Assembly (NCBI RefSeq): GCF_001953745.1
Contig: NZ_LWLN01000001.1
Coordinates: 806,001 to 870,000 of the forward strand
Origin: Natrinema saccharevitans
Lineage (GTDB): Archaea > Halobacteriota > Halobacteria > Halobacteriales > Natrialbaceae
Length of the DNA: 64,000 nucleotides
Direction: 5' to 3'
The notes below the pieces were generated by a model that saw only the letters and a list, made by a program, of their open reading frames with translations, did no database searches and had not been told where the DNA came from. Both the position numbers and the translations under genes were made by a program. Shown in pieces: positions 35,990-43,924 of the stretch. Position 1 is the first letter of the stretch. Every line of letters starts with the position of its first letter.

Positions 35990-37039
35990 TCAGCCCTCGC
36001 TGCCCTCGTCGGCGTCGCGAACGCCCAGCGCCGCGAGCAGTCGGTCGTTCGCCGCGCGGTCCTTGACGGCGACGCGGACGTGTGCGTCCAGTCCGCGGAA
36101 CGTCGTCGCGTCGCGGACGGCGACGCCGGCGGCCCGCGCGTCGGCGATCACCGTCGCCGCGTCGCGGTCACCAACGTCACACAGCAGGTAGGGGGCGTCC
36201 GAGGGGCGAACGTCGAACCGTTCCTCGAGGGCCTCGCGCAGCCGATCGCGCTCGTCCGCGACCCGCTCGCGCGTCTCGCGGACGAACTCGTCCCGTCGGA
36301 GGCAGTGGGCACCGACGCGAGCCGCCGGCGTGCCGAGCGACCACGATCGACGGGCGGTCTCGAGCGCGTCGCGTCGGTCGCCGCTCGCCACGGCGAACCC
36401 GGCCCGCAGTCCCGGCAGCCCGAAGAGCTTGGTGAGCGAGCGCGCGACGACGACGTTCTCGCGGTCCAGCCGCGCCGTCGACGGCCGGTCGGTGAACCCG
36501 AGGAACGCCTCGTCGACGAGCAGCGTCGTGTCGGCGGCGACACAGCGGGCCGCGAACGACGCGAGCGCGTCCGGGTCGACGGCGTCGCCGGTCGGGTTGT
36601 TCGGCGTACAGACGACCGCCAGCGCGCACGGCTCGAGGGTGGTCGGCCCGAGGTCGAGGAGGTCGTCGTAGCGGACGAACCGCGGGGCTGCGCCCTGTAG
36701 CCGGACCTCCCGGGCGTACTCGCCGAAGCTCGGGTACGGCACCAGCGCCTCGTCGCCCGGCTCGAGGACGGCCTCCATCGCCAGCCGGATCGCGGCGAGT
36801 CCGCCGGGGGTCGGGAGCACCCGCTCGGCCTCACAGCCGACGAACTCGCCTGCAGCGGCCCGGAAGTCGGGATAGTCGTCGTCCGGATAGCGCCGGGCCT
36901 CCGCGAGCGCGTCGCCGTACACCTCGGCCGCGCCGTCGGGGGTCCGAGGGTTGGTGTTGGCCGAGAAGTCGAGCAGGTCCCGGTCGGGCTCGCCGCCGTG
37001 GGGGACCCGCTCCCCTTCTCGGATCGCGTCAGGGTCCAC
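35990..37039 (-). CDS. cobD: L-threonine-O-3-phosphate decarboxylase CobD
   Basis: A PLP aminotransferase-fold protein of about 349 residues from a GTG at 37039. LLDFSANTNPRTPDGAAEVY is the CobD/HisC-type opening, LAVVCTPNNPTGDAVDPDAL and LLVDEAFLGFTD bind cofactor, and the lysine is in RSLTKLFGLPGLRAGF. The resemblance to HisC is strong, but position among cobT and cbiZ indicates CobD, which makes aminopropanol phosphate for the nucleotide loop. The GTG overlaps cobT by 11 bases; the ATG at 37111 would overlap by 83 and add Arg-rich residues. Confidence 0.82.
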   Translation of the reverse strand: MDPDAIREGERVPHGGEPDRDLLDFSANTNPRTPDGAAEVYGDALAEARRYPDDDYPDFRAAAGEFVGCEAERVLPTPGGLAAIRLAMEAVLEPGDEALVPYPSFGEYAREVRLQGAAPRFVRYDDLLDLGPTTLEPCALAVVCTPNNPTGDAVDPDALASFAARCVAADTTLLVDEAFLGFTDRPSTARLDRENVVVARSLTKLFGLPGLRAGFAVASGDRRDALETARRSWSLGTPAARVGAHCLRRDEFVRETRERVADERDRLREALEERFDVRPSDAPYLLCDVGDRDAATVIADARAAGVAVRDATTFRGLDAHVRVAVKDRAANDRLLAALGVRDADEGSEG

Positions 37040-38072
37040 GACCGTCCTCCGTCGCGTCGGCGCTCGGGTCGCCGCCCGCGTCCCCCTCGGCTTCGATCCC
37101 GAGGCGGGCACAGACCGCCTCGAGCCGGTCCCTGACCGCGGCCATCTCGCCGTCGGGGACCAGCGAGAGCGCGCCGCCCATGGCGACGCCCTCCTTGGCC
37201 TCGCCGGCGCAGTAGCGTTCCATCGCGACGTGGTCCCGTCCGTCGAAGCCGGGGTCCGTGACGGTGAGATCGCAGTCGACCCGCTCGCAGGCCGCCTCGA
37301 GTCGGTCGCCCTGCTCGTCGGCCACGAACGACGTGGTCGCGATCGACAGCGGGGCCTCGATCCCGGCGTGGCGCAGGGCGGCGGCGACGGCGATCATCTG
37401 CGTGCCGCCGGCCAGCGTCACCGCGGTCCCGGACTCGAGCGCGCCGGCGGCGATCCCGGCCACCGTCGGCTGGACGGGGTCCCCGACCGCTTCGATCGCC
37501 TCGAGCGGGCGGCCCTCGCAGTCGCCGGGCTCGAGATCGCTCGCGGTCAGGGCCTCGTCGACGACGCGGCGCTTGCGCTCCAGGGGGTTCTCGGGCAGCG
37601 ACGAGGAGACGGCGGTCGGCTCGCCGAGCGCGGTGAGGACGCCGAGCGCGGTCGTCGTTCCGCCGGGGACCGTCTCGCCGATCAGCAGTTCGTCGTCGGG
37701 CAGACTCGCGCCGTAGTCGTAGGCGCGGTCGAAGGCCGCGTCCGCGCCCGGAACGGCGGCCGACTCGCGGACGTCCGCCCCGGGGTCGGCCCCGATCTCG
37801 ACGGTCGGTGCGGCCGTCGACCGGACGAGCCCCGCGTCGACGATCGAGACGTCGAAGCCGACGACCTCGCGAACGGCGCGGGTCACGGCCGCGGGCGTCG
37901 GACAGCCGTTCGGGCTCACCGGCGTCACCGGCGACGCGACGGGTTCCCCGTACTCGAGGATCTCGACGTCCGCGGAGGGTGTGTGTTCCATCAGCTCCGG
38001 GGCGGCCCCGGCGGCGCTGATGCCGTCGATCAGGGCCGTCTCCGTCGTCCCGGCGGGGAGGACCACGCGCAT
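37029..38072 (-). CDS. cobT: Archaeal CobT-type nicotinate-nucleotide:DMB phosphoribosyltransferase
   Basis: A 347-residue archaeal CobT-family protein. MRVVLPAGTTETALIDGISA and HTPSADVEILEYGEPVASP are followed by LPDDELLIGETVPGGTTTAL, AVTLAGGTQMIAVAAALRHA and the C-terminal GEAKEGVAMGGALSLV. It activates the lower-ligand base as its ribotide for attachment to cobamide. It overlaps cobD at its 3' end and lies two bases from cobY at its 5' end, so the operon is translationally coupled. Base specificity is not evident from sequence. Confidence 0.88.
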   Translation of the reverse strand: MRVVLPAGTTETALIDGISAAGAAPELMEHTPSADVEILEYGEPVASPVTPVSPNGCPTPAAVTRAVREVVGFDVSIVDAGLVRSTAAPTVEIGADPGADVRESAAVPGADAAFDRAYDYGASLPDDELLIGETVPGGTTTALGVLTALGEPTAVSSSLPENPLERKRRVVDEALTASDLEPGDCEGRPLEAIEAVGDPVQPTVAGIAAGALESGTAVTLAGGTQMIAVAAALRHAGIEAPLSIATTSFVADEQGDRLEAACERVDCDLTVTDPGFDGRDHVAMERYCAGEAKEGVAMGGALSLVPDGEMAAVRDRLEAVCARLGIEAEGDAGGDPSADATEDGRGP

Positions 38073-38074
38073 GG

Positions 38075-38677
38075 TCAGCGCCCCTCCCCGTCTCCGGTCC
38101 GCAGCCGGTCGGCCGCGAGCCGTGCGTCTTCGCGTCGGTTCACGTTCACCGCGAGTCGTGGGTCGTAGGAGACGTCGGTCATGGATGGTGAATCGTCAGT
38201 CGTGCCGACCACGTTGACCCCGGTCGGCGCGAGGTGGTCGTCGGGCGCGAGTCGCGAGTCGATGCTGACGCCCAGTCGGCGCTTGAGCGCTGCTGGGACG
38301 CAGACGGTCCGCGAACCGCAACCGTCGCCGTGGGCCGCGAGGATCCGGTCGACGACAGTGGCCTCGAGCAGCGGCAGGTCCGCGGCGACGGTCAGGATCG
38401 GCGGGTCGAGGGCGGGACGCTCGAGGACGGCCACGAGATCGGCCACGTAGCCGTCGCCGGCCGTCTCGATCGTCCGGACGCCGTCGCGGCCCTCGAGATG
38501 GGTTCGCGTTTCGGGTGCGTTCGGCGAAACGGCGGCGTAGACGGTCTCGACCCGGCTCCCGCCGAGCGCCGACAGGACGCGATCGATCATGGCGGTCCCG
38601 GCGATCGGGTACAGGGGCTTCTCGCGGGGGCTCTCGAGGCGGGTCCCCTCGCCGCCGCACATCACGACAGCGTCCAC
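38075..38677 (-). CDS. cobY: Adenosylcobinamide-phosphate guanylyltransferase CobY
   Basis: A 200-residue nucleotidyltransferase from a GTG at 38677: VDAVVMCGGEGTRLESPREK is the GTP-binding loop, followed by LTVAADLPLLEATVVDRIL with the metal-binding Asp, and a C-terminal NVNRREDARLAADRL. Archaeal CobY replaces the bacterial CobU for GMP transfer to adenosylcobinamide phosphate. The GTG start overlaps cobS by 16 bases. An alternative longer start is not supported since the family begins immediately before MCGGEG. Confidence 0.9.
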   Translation of the reverse strand: MDAVVMCGGEGTRLESPREKPLYPIAGTAMIDRVLSALGGSRVETVYAAVSPNAPETRTHLEGRDGVRTIETAGDGYVADLVAVLERPALDPPILTVAADLPLLEATVVDRILAAHGDGCGSRTVCVPAALKRRLGVSIDSRLAPDDHLAPTGVNVVGTTDDSPSMTDVSYDPRLAVNVNRREDARLAADRLRTGDGEGR

Positions 38678-39441
38678 GCGATCACCCCCAGGTGGACGCC
38701 GGCGACGCGACCGATCTCGTTGGCCGCGCCGAAGATATCGCCGTTGATTCCGCCGAGGTTGCGGTCGGCCCAGTACCACGGCAGGCCGATCCCGGCGACG
38801 GCACCGGCCAGCGCGACGGCGACGGGGAGCGGCCGGGCGAGTGCAGCGCCGACGCCGGCGGCCGCGGCGACGGCGATCGCGAGGGGCGACAGGAACGAGC
38901 CCGGCGCGGACGCGTCGGTGAATCCCTTGCCCATCCCGTCGTACGCGGCGCGGCCGAAACAGGCCATGGCGGCCATCCCGAGTTTCGTGCCGGTCTCGGC
39001 ACCGATCGCGACGCCGACCGCCACGCGGACCGACAGCCCGGCCAGCCCGAGCCCGCCGAGCGCGAGCGCGACGATGGCGATCGCGACCGCGAGCAGCGCC
39101 CCGACGCCGGTCGTCGTGTCCTTCAGGACCTCGCGGCGCCGGTCGATATCACCGTGGACGACTGAGGCGTCGCCCAGATCCGCGATCCCGTCGAGGTGGT
39201 GGATCCCCGTCACGGCGTAGACCGAGAGCAAATAGCCCAGCGCGACGGTCGGCCCCCCGAGCGTCTCGACGGCGAGCAGCGGCAGCGCCGCGAGCACTCC
39301 GGCCACGAGACCGACGACCGGAAACGCCGCCGGCGTCGTCCGAAACGCCGTCCAGTCCCCGTCGCGGTAGCCGACGGGCAGCCGGGTCAGAAAACCCAGC
39401 CCGCCGCGGACGGCACCGATCCAGCGGCTGATCAGGCCCAC
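38662..39441 (-). CDS. cobS: Cobalamin-5'-phosphate synthase CobS
   Basis: A 259-residue polytopic membrane protein from a GTG at 39441 (VGLISRWIGAVRGGLGFLTR). The CobS signatures are present: FLTRLPVGYRDGD, GIHHLDGIADLGDASVVHGD with the metal-binding Asp residues, and MGKGFTDASAPGSFLSPLAI. It joins adenosylcobinamide-GDP to the activated lower base. The start overlaps the cbiB 3' end by ten bases. Both it and cbiB place the late pathway in the membrane. Confidence 0.9.
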   Translation of the reverse strand: MGLISRWIGAVRGGLGFLTRLPVGYRDGDWTAFRTTPAAFPVVGLVAGVLAALPLLAVETLGGPTVALGYLLSVYAVTGIHHLDGIADLGDASVVHGDIDRRREVLKDTTTGVGALLAVAIAIVALALGGLGLAGLSVRVAVGVAIGAETGTKLGMAAMACFGRAAYDGMGKGFTDASAPGSFLSPLAIAVAAAAGVGAALARPLPVAVALAGAVAGIGLPWYWADRNLGGINGDIFGAANEIGRVAGVHLGVIAWTLS

Positions 39442-40442
39442 TCGATCACCTCCGCCGGGGCGGTATCGTCGGTCGTCGGTACGGCCATCAACGGCTCGAG
39501 GTCGGGGACGAACGGCGTCGCCACGGTCGCGACGACGGCCGCCAGCGCGACCGCGACGGCGATCGAGACGACGGCCGCGCGACCGACGACGGCGACGGCC
39601 CGCTCGCCCTCGGCCAGCGTCGGCAGCTCGGTCTCGGGGTTGAGCGTGTAGACGCCCGCTTTCTCGAGGCGGACGCCGAGCGCGCAGGAAAGCGTCGCCA
39701 TCGGCCAGCCGGAGTTGGGCGACGGCGGGGTCCGCGCCCACGCTCGAGCGCGGGCGAACGCGAGCGGGTCGACCGCGGCGACGGCGATCGAGACGGCCGC
39801 GAGGCGCGCGGGGAGGTACATGACGAGGTCGTCCAGCCGGGCGCTGGCGGTCCCGATCGGCTTCGAGGGGTAGCCCAGCATCGAGTCGAGGGTGTTGACG
39901 CCCTTGACCCAGGCGGCGGCCGCCGCGGCGGCCGGCAGCGAGACCGGCGCGAGGACGGCGAAGGGGACCAGCGTCGCGACCAGCCCGTCGGCGAGGTTCT
40001 CGGCCGCGCTCTCGACGGCCGCGCTGCGGATCCCGGCCGGCGAGAGGTCGCTCGTGTCCCGACCGACCAGCCCGCGGACCCGCTCGCGGGCGCGGTCGGG
40101 GTCCCCGTCGGTCGCCGCTACCACGTCCTCGGTCAACTCGAGCAGCGAGCGCAGGCTGGTCGTCAGAAAGAGGCCGAGCGCGGCGGCGACGGGGCCGGCC
40201 GTCGGATGCAACGGCGTCGCGCCGAGGACGAGGCCGCCCGCGACGGCGGCGGGGACCAGCGGCGCGAGGGCGGCGACGGCGACCCCGACCAGCCGCTGTC
40301 CCCGCTCGCCGTCGGTCCAGTCCCGGTCGACGGCGTCGACGAGTCGGCCGAACCAGGCCACCGGATGGACGGCCGTCGGCGGCTCCCCGACGAGCAGGTC
40401 GAGGCTGAACGCCAGCCCGAGAACCGCGAGTGTCGTTAACAC
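39432..40442 (-). CDS. cbiB: Adenosylcobinamide-phosphate synthase CbiB
   Basis: A 336-residue membrane protein from a GTG at 40442 (first residues MLTTLAVLGLAFSLDLLVGE). It carries family motifs EPPTAVHPVAWFGRLVDAVD, SAAVESAAENLADGLVATLV and NTLDSMLGYPSKPIGTASAR-LDDLVMYLPARL (split here for length), and TPPSPNSGWPMATLSCALGV. It attaches aminopropanol or its phosphate to cobyric acid. It begins the run of six overlapping or nearly touching cobalamin genes; the HAD phosphatase gene ends 39 bases upstream. Confidence 0.92.
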   Translation of the reverse strand: MLTTLAVLGLAFSLDLLVGEPPTAVHPVAWFGRLVDAVDRDWTDGERGQRLVGVAVAALAPLVPAAVAGGLVLGATPLHPTAGPVAAALGLFLTTSLRSLLELTEDVVAATDGDPDRARERVRGLVGRDTSDLSPAGIRSAAVESAAENLADGLVATLVPFAVLAPVSLPAAAAAAAWVKGVNTLDSMLGYPSKPIGTASARLDDLVMYLPARLAAVSIAVAAVDPLAFARARAWARTPPSPNSGWPMATLSCALGVRLEKAGVYTLNPETELPTLAEGERAVAVVGRAAVVSIAVAVALAAVVATVATPFVPDLEPLMAVPTTDDTAPAEVIEWA

Positions 40443-40481
40443 ACAGGCGTCGCCTCCATGCTAGTCGGAGAGGGGTAGCGC

Positions 40482-41129
40482 TCAGTCATTACTGCTGCGT
40501 TCGTCGGCCGACGACGCGGCCAGTCGGGCGGGAACGTCCGCGAGCGACAGTTCTTCGAGGAGCAACGCCGTGCCGCCGACGGCCTCGACCCCGCCGTCGG
40601 TTCGGGGGTCGTCGCCGACGTGAACGAGGTCGGCGGGCGCGACGCCGAGTTCCTCGGCGGTCAGTTCGAAGATTTCGGGGGCGGGCTTGCGCCAGCCACA
40701 GCCCACGCTCGAGACGACGGCGTCGAAGTCGTCGCGGTCGAACGCCGAGCGGACGAGCGTGCGGCCGACGAGTTCCGGCACGCTGCAGTTCGAGCAGATC
40801 GCGACGGGGCCGCGGTCGCGGGCGGCCGCGACCGCCTCGAGCGCGCCCGGCCGGGTCTCGACCGCGGGATCGAACGCCGCGACGACGGCCCGCCTGGCCG
40901 CGTTGCCATCGTAGTCGACGCCGCGGCTCGCGAGCGCCCGCGAGACGTGGGCCGGCAACGGTACCTCCGCGCCCTCGGGCGCGTCGACGTGTGGCTCCGC
41001 GTAGGCCGCGGCCCAGTCGTCGGGCACCCGAACGTCCCGTTTCTCGAGTTCGGCCGCGACCGCGGCGGCCGGATCGGCGGGTCGATCGGCGTCTACCAGC
41101 GTCCCGAAGAGGTCGAACGATACTCCCAC
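40482..41129 (-). CDS. HAD-family phosphatase upstream of cobalamin operon
   Basis: A 215-residue HAD hydrolase from a GTG at 41129: VGVSFDLFGTLVDADRPADP has motif I (DLFGT, with the usual second Asp replaced by Gly-Thr context as in haloacid-dehalogenase-type members), motif II Ser/Cys region VAICSNCSVPELV, motif III Lys in GWRKPAPEIFELTAEELG and motif IV VHVGDDPRTDGGVE. The helical cap is of the C1 type. Its promoter (41153-41162) is the nearest upstream of the whole cobalamin run, so it may supply a missing phosphatase step; this is inference. Confidence 0.82.
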   Translation of the reverse strand: MGVSFDLFGTLVDADRPADPAAAVAAELEKRDVRVPDDWAAAYAEPHVDAPEGAEVPLPAHVSRALASRGVDYDGNAARRAVVAAFDPAVETRPGALEAVAAARDRGPVAICSNCSVPELVGRTLVRSAFDRDDFDAVVSSVGCGWRKPAPEIFELTAEELGVAPADLVHVGDDPRTDGGVEAVGGTALLLEELSLADVPARLAASSADERSSND

Positions 41130-41152
41130 GGTGGTGTGACTACCACAAGTCG

Positions 41153-41162
41153 ACTTTAATTT
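41153..41162 (-). promoter_or_regulatory. Promoter of HAD gene and perhaps the cobalamin operon
   Basis: On the minus strand AAATTAAAGT is centred 28 bases before the GTG at 41129, giving a leaderless start. No clear TATA element occurs in the 39 bases between the HAD gene and cbiB. Confidence 0.55.
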
Positions 41163-41464
41163 CGCGATCCGCCGGCGGGGCCGGTGCCCGCTGGATAGGT
41201 CCGCATCCGTCGGTACCGTCGCGGCCAGTCGAACGGACGGTCGGTGCGATCGACCGCTCGCGGCCGCCTCGAGTCTGGTCGGGTCGGCTCGAACAGCGGC
41301 GGTTCGCCGACCGGGACGGCCGGTCGGCGGCGTCGTCACTGCGGTCGGAGTCGTCGAAACCGCGACCGCGACGAAAACGAGGCCCCAGCCGGTCTCCGGT
41401 CCGTCATTGCCGGCGACGGCAGGACGGCCGCGGTCCGACCGGGCGATCGGTACGGCGAATCGGC
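41163..41464. other. Intergenic region between aIF2-beta and HAD genes
   Basis: About 300 GC-rich bases between two minus-strand genes. I see no gene, T-tract terminator, repeat or RNA fold here. Confidence 0.4.
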
Positions 41465-42076
41465 TCAGTCGAGCCGGGCGAACGCGAGGTTGCCCGAGAT
41501 GTTCTTGATGTAGATGTCGACGACGTCGCCCTCGTCCGCGCCGGGGACGAAAATCGTGTACTCGCCTTTCTCCGCGACGCCGTCGCCCTTGCGGCCGGTG
41601 CCGGTGATCTCGACGGTGTAGGTCTTGCCCTCTTCGACGGCCTCCTGCTGTTGTTGCTGCTGGCTGGCCGTCGAGCGCTTGGTCACCGGACGGAAGGCAC
41701 CGCAGGCGTCACAGCGCAGCATCGGCGTCCGGTCCTCGCGGACGAGGCGGGTGTCGGGCAGGCCACACTCCGAACAGAGGACGTACTCGTCGACGTAGGC
41801 GTCGATCGCCGCGTCGAAGTCCTTCTGGGAGAAGGTGCCGTTGTACCGGCCGCGGCCGTTCTCGAGTTTGCCGCTGGTACCGAGTTCGCGCTGGATGAAC
41901 CGGTGGAGATGTTCGGTGTCCCGCGAGAGGACGTCCGCGATCTCGTCGAGGTTGGTAAAACGGGTGAACGCCCCGTCCTTCTGGGGCTCGGGATCGGGGA
42001 TCTGCAGCCGCTGTTCGTCGCCCCCGATATCGGGGACCTCCTCCATCGCTCGGTCGAGGCTCGATTCGTAATCCAT
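41465..42076 (-). CDS. eif2B: Translation initiation factor aIF2 subunit beta with TRAM domain
   Basis: A 203-residue protein. Residues 1-135 are the aIF2-beta core: FTNLDEIADVLSRDTEHLHR, FIQRELGTSGKLENGRGRYN and the zinc ribbon CSECG...CDACG. A Gln-rich linker (about residues 140-147) leads to a C-terminal TRAM-like domain, GKTYTVEITGTGRKGDGVAE ... YIKNISGNLAFARLD. Fusion of aIF2-beta with TRAM is a haloarchaeal arrangement and probably adds RNA binding. The ATG at 42076 starts MDYESSLDRAMEEVPDIGG. Confidence 0.92.
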   Translation of the reverse strand: MDYESSLDRAMEEVPDIGGDEQRLQIPDPEPQKDGAFTRFTNLDEIADVLSRDTEHLHRFIQRELGTSGKLENGRGRYNGTFSQKDFDAAIDAYVDEYVLCSECGLPDTRLVREDRTPMLRCDACGAFRPVTKRSTASQQQQQQEAVEEGKTYTVEITGTGRKGDGVAEKGEYTIFVPGADEGDVVDIYIKNISGNLAFARLD

Positions 42077-42177
42077 ACTCAAGGGAAGACGACGGGAACG
42101 TAAATCCGTTCTGCTATCACGATCCGACCGCGAGAGCGGCCGCGTGACGGCCGTCAGCGCCGGGCGCCGACTGTCGG

Positions 42178-42453
42178 TCACTCGCCGTCGGCCGCCTCCC
42201 GGACCTCCTCCGGCGAGTCGAACCGCTCGCCGGCCAGTCGATCGAAGGCGCTGCCTAACGATTCCGTCTCGTTGGGCATGTCGATCGGCTCGGTGGCGTA
42301 CTCCGTCGCCAACTCCTCGCCGGTGACCGGATACTCGAGGTCGCCGAGGTCGCGTTCGACTTCCTCGAGGATCGATTCGGTGTGGTCGACCCGTTCGGCT
42401 TTCCGTGCTTCCGCGCTGTCCTGTGCCCGGTCGCGGTTCGGTCCGTCGCTCAT
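42178..42453 (-). CDS. DUF5789-like small protein
   Basis: A 91-residue acidic protein: MSDGPNRDRAQDSAEARKAE, then SILEEVERDLGDLEYPVTGE and ELATEYATEPIDMPNETESL, ending FDSPEEVREAADGE. The LEYPVTGEEL segment followed by a helical end is typical of a haloarchaeal small family annotated DUF5789 (from memory). Function unknown. It is divergent from the zinc-ribbon gene at 42641 with an inverted repeat in between. Confidence 0.65.
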   Translation of the reverse strand: MSDGPNRDRAQDSAEARKAERVDHTESILEEVERDLGDLEYPVTGEELATEYATEPIDMPNETESLGSAFDRLAGERFDSPEEVREAADGE

Positions 42454-42560
42454 GGCTCGAGCAATCCCGACCCGACCGAAAAGCGGCGGGCCGACGATGG
42501 CGTGGCGGAGGTTGTGATCGAGTCATATTCTTCGCGCGGCCGTATTGCGTTGTTACTAAG

Positions 42561-42617
42561 ATGACAACAGAGTTGTTGTCACTCGCGTCCTCACACTGGA
42601 TACTTGACCGGGGGTAG
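42561..42617 (+). CDS. Possible 18-residue leader peptide
   Basis: A short frame, MTTELLSLASSHWILDRG, ends 23 bases before the zinc-ribbon gene at 42641. A TATA-like CATATTCTT at 42524-42532 would start transcripts near the ATG at 42561. The first codons overlap the inverted repeat at 42562-42581. Coding is uncertain. Confidence 0.3.
   Translation: MTTELLSLASSHWILDRG
42562..42581. repeat. 8-base inverted repeat (operator or hairpin)
   Basis: TGACAACA and TGTTGTCA are perfect complements separated by GAGT. It lies just downstream of a TATA-like box between two divergent small genes, so it could be a protein-binding site or the hairpin of a leader. Confidence 0.5.
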
Positions 42618-42640
42618 CCACGTCGCGGTGCGCCGCGCCG

Positions 42641-42835
42641 ATGGACGAAACGGAAGACAACCGGCGAACGATCGCCGCCTGCAAAGAGTGTGGAGCACTC
42701 TACGCGGCGCTCGAACTGGGCGCGGGCAAGCTCCACCCGATCGGTCGCCAGGACGGCTGTCAGTGTGGATGTACCGAGTTCACCAGTGTCGACGGCTCGC
42801 TCGCTGGGCTTTCCCGCGGGGAGGGCGACGACTGA
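42641..42835 (+). CDS. Small zinc-ribbon protein
   Basis: A 64-residue protein: MDETEDNRRTIAACKECGAL, YAALELGAGKLHPIGRQDGC and QCGCTEFTSVDGSLAGLSRG. CKECG and CQCGC make a zinc ribbon. It resembles other small haloarchaeal zinc proteins in this window but is not a close copy of them. No TATA box has leaderless spacing, so transcription probably begins upstream, across the inverted repeat at 42562. Function unknown. Confidence 0.7.
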   Translation: MDETEDNRRTIAACKECGALYAALELGAGKLHPIGRQDGCQCGCTEFTSVDGSLAGLSRGEGDD

Positions 42836-43021
42836 GCGCGACGACTCGGCGGATGTTCCCGATCGGGTACTCGCCGGTCGCGAGCCTGCCGTCGAACCGC
42901 CGATCCGTCGGACCCCGTTCTACTATTATTTCAGGTTCGAACTAAATTCGACATATCTGTACAATGTGGGCTCGAGACCAATACCTATTCATAGCTGAAC
43001 TCTGAATTGTCATCGCAAGGC

Positions 43022-43924
43022 ATGGACGACGAACGTATTACACCCGTAGAACTTCCCGAACCGAGATACGAGTACGGGGGAGACGACCACGTGTTCGTCG
43101 AACTCGCGGAGGAAATGAGCTTCACGGCCAATTTCAAGGCCATGGCGATCACCCAACAGGTCGCCGATCGAGACATCGAGGGGGTCGTGGAGAACTGTCC
43201 GGCCAACGCGTCCTACATGCTTCGCATCGATCCGGACGTCATCCGGCCGGACGATCTGATCGACGAACTGAAAGCGATCGAGGCGGAGACCGACATCGAG
43301 AACTACGAGTGGGAGACGCGGGTCATCGACGTCCCGGTCCTGTTCGAGGACCCGTGGACCCACGAGACGCTCATGGAGTTTCGCGACCGCCATCAGGACC
43401 CGGACTCGACGGACCTCGAGTACTCTGCTCAGCTCAACGGGTTCGACGACGTCGACTCGTTCATCGACGCGTTCGTCGGCGCACCGCATATGGTGACGAT
43501 GGTCGGGTTCGTTCCGGGACTCCCGTGGTGTTTCCAGATGGTGCCGCGCAGTCAACAGCTGGAAGTGCCCAAATACGTCGAACCGCGGACCGACACGCCC
43601 GGACGCGCGGTCGGTTTCGGTGGCGCGTTCTCGGTCATCTACCCGGTTCAGGGGGCCGGCGGCTACCAGCTGTTCGGTCGCACGCCGGTCGAAGTGCTGG
43701 ACACCGACCGGACGCTGCCCGACTTCCGCGATTCGATGGTGTTCCCGAACCCAGGTGACATCTTGAACTACAGACGGATCGATCGGGCGGAGTACGACGA
43801 AATCCGCGAGGCCGTCGAAGACGGGACCTACGAGTTCGAGTACGAGACGGTGACCTTCTCGCCCGACGAGTTCTTCGAGTCGCCACGCGAATACAACGCC
43901 CGGCTCGTGGAGGGGGAAGCATGA
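43022..43924 (+). CDS. pxpB: 5-oxoprolinase subunit PxpB (KipI family)
   Basis: A 300-residue KipI/allophanate-hydrolase-subunit-1 protein. MVTMVGFVPGLPWCFQMVPR and PGRAVGFGGAFSVIYPVQGA, then GYQLFGRTPVEVLDTDRTLP are the conserved cyclophilin-like core. With PxpC and PxpA it forms the ATP-dependent 5-oxoprolinase that opens pyroglutamate to glutamate. The protein is longer than the roughly 220-residue bacterial forms, with an extended N-terminus. The ATG at 43022 is 26-34 bases after an AT-rich CTATTCATAG, so it is preferred to the TTG at 43007. It overlaps pxpC by four bases (ATGA). Confidence 0.9.
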   Translation: MDDERITPVELPEPRYEYGGDDHVFVELAEEMSFTANFKAMAITQQVADRDIEGVVENCPANASYMLRIDPDVIRPDDLIDELKAIEAETDIENYEWETRVIDVPVLFEDPWTHETLMEFRDRHQDPDSTDLEYSAQLNGFDDVDSFIDAFVGAPHMVTMVGFVPGLPWCFQMVPRSQQLEVPKYVEPRTDTPGRAVGFGGAFSVIYPVQGAGGYQLFGRTPVEVLDTDRTLPDFRDSMVFPNPGDILNYRRIDRAEYDEIREAVEDGTYEFEYETVTFSPDEFFESPREYNARLVEGEA

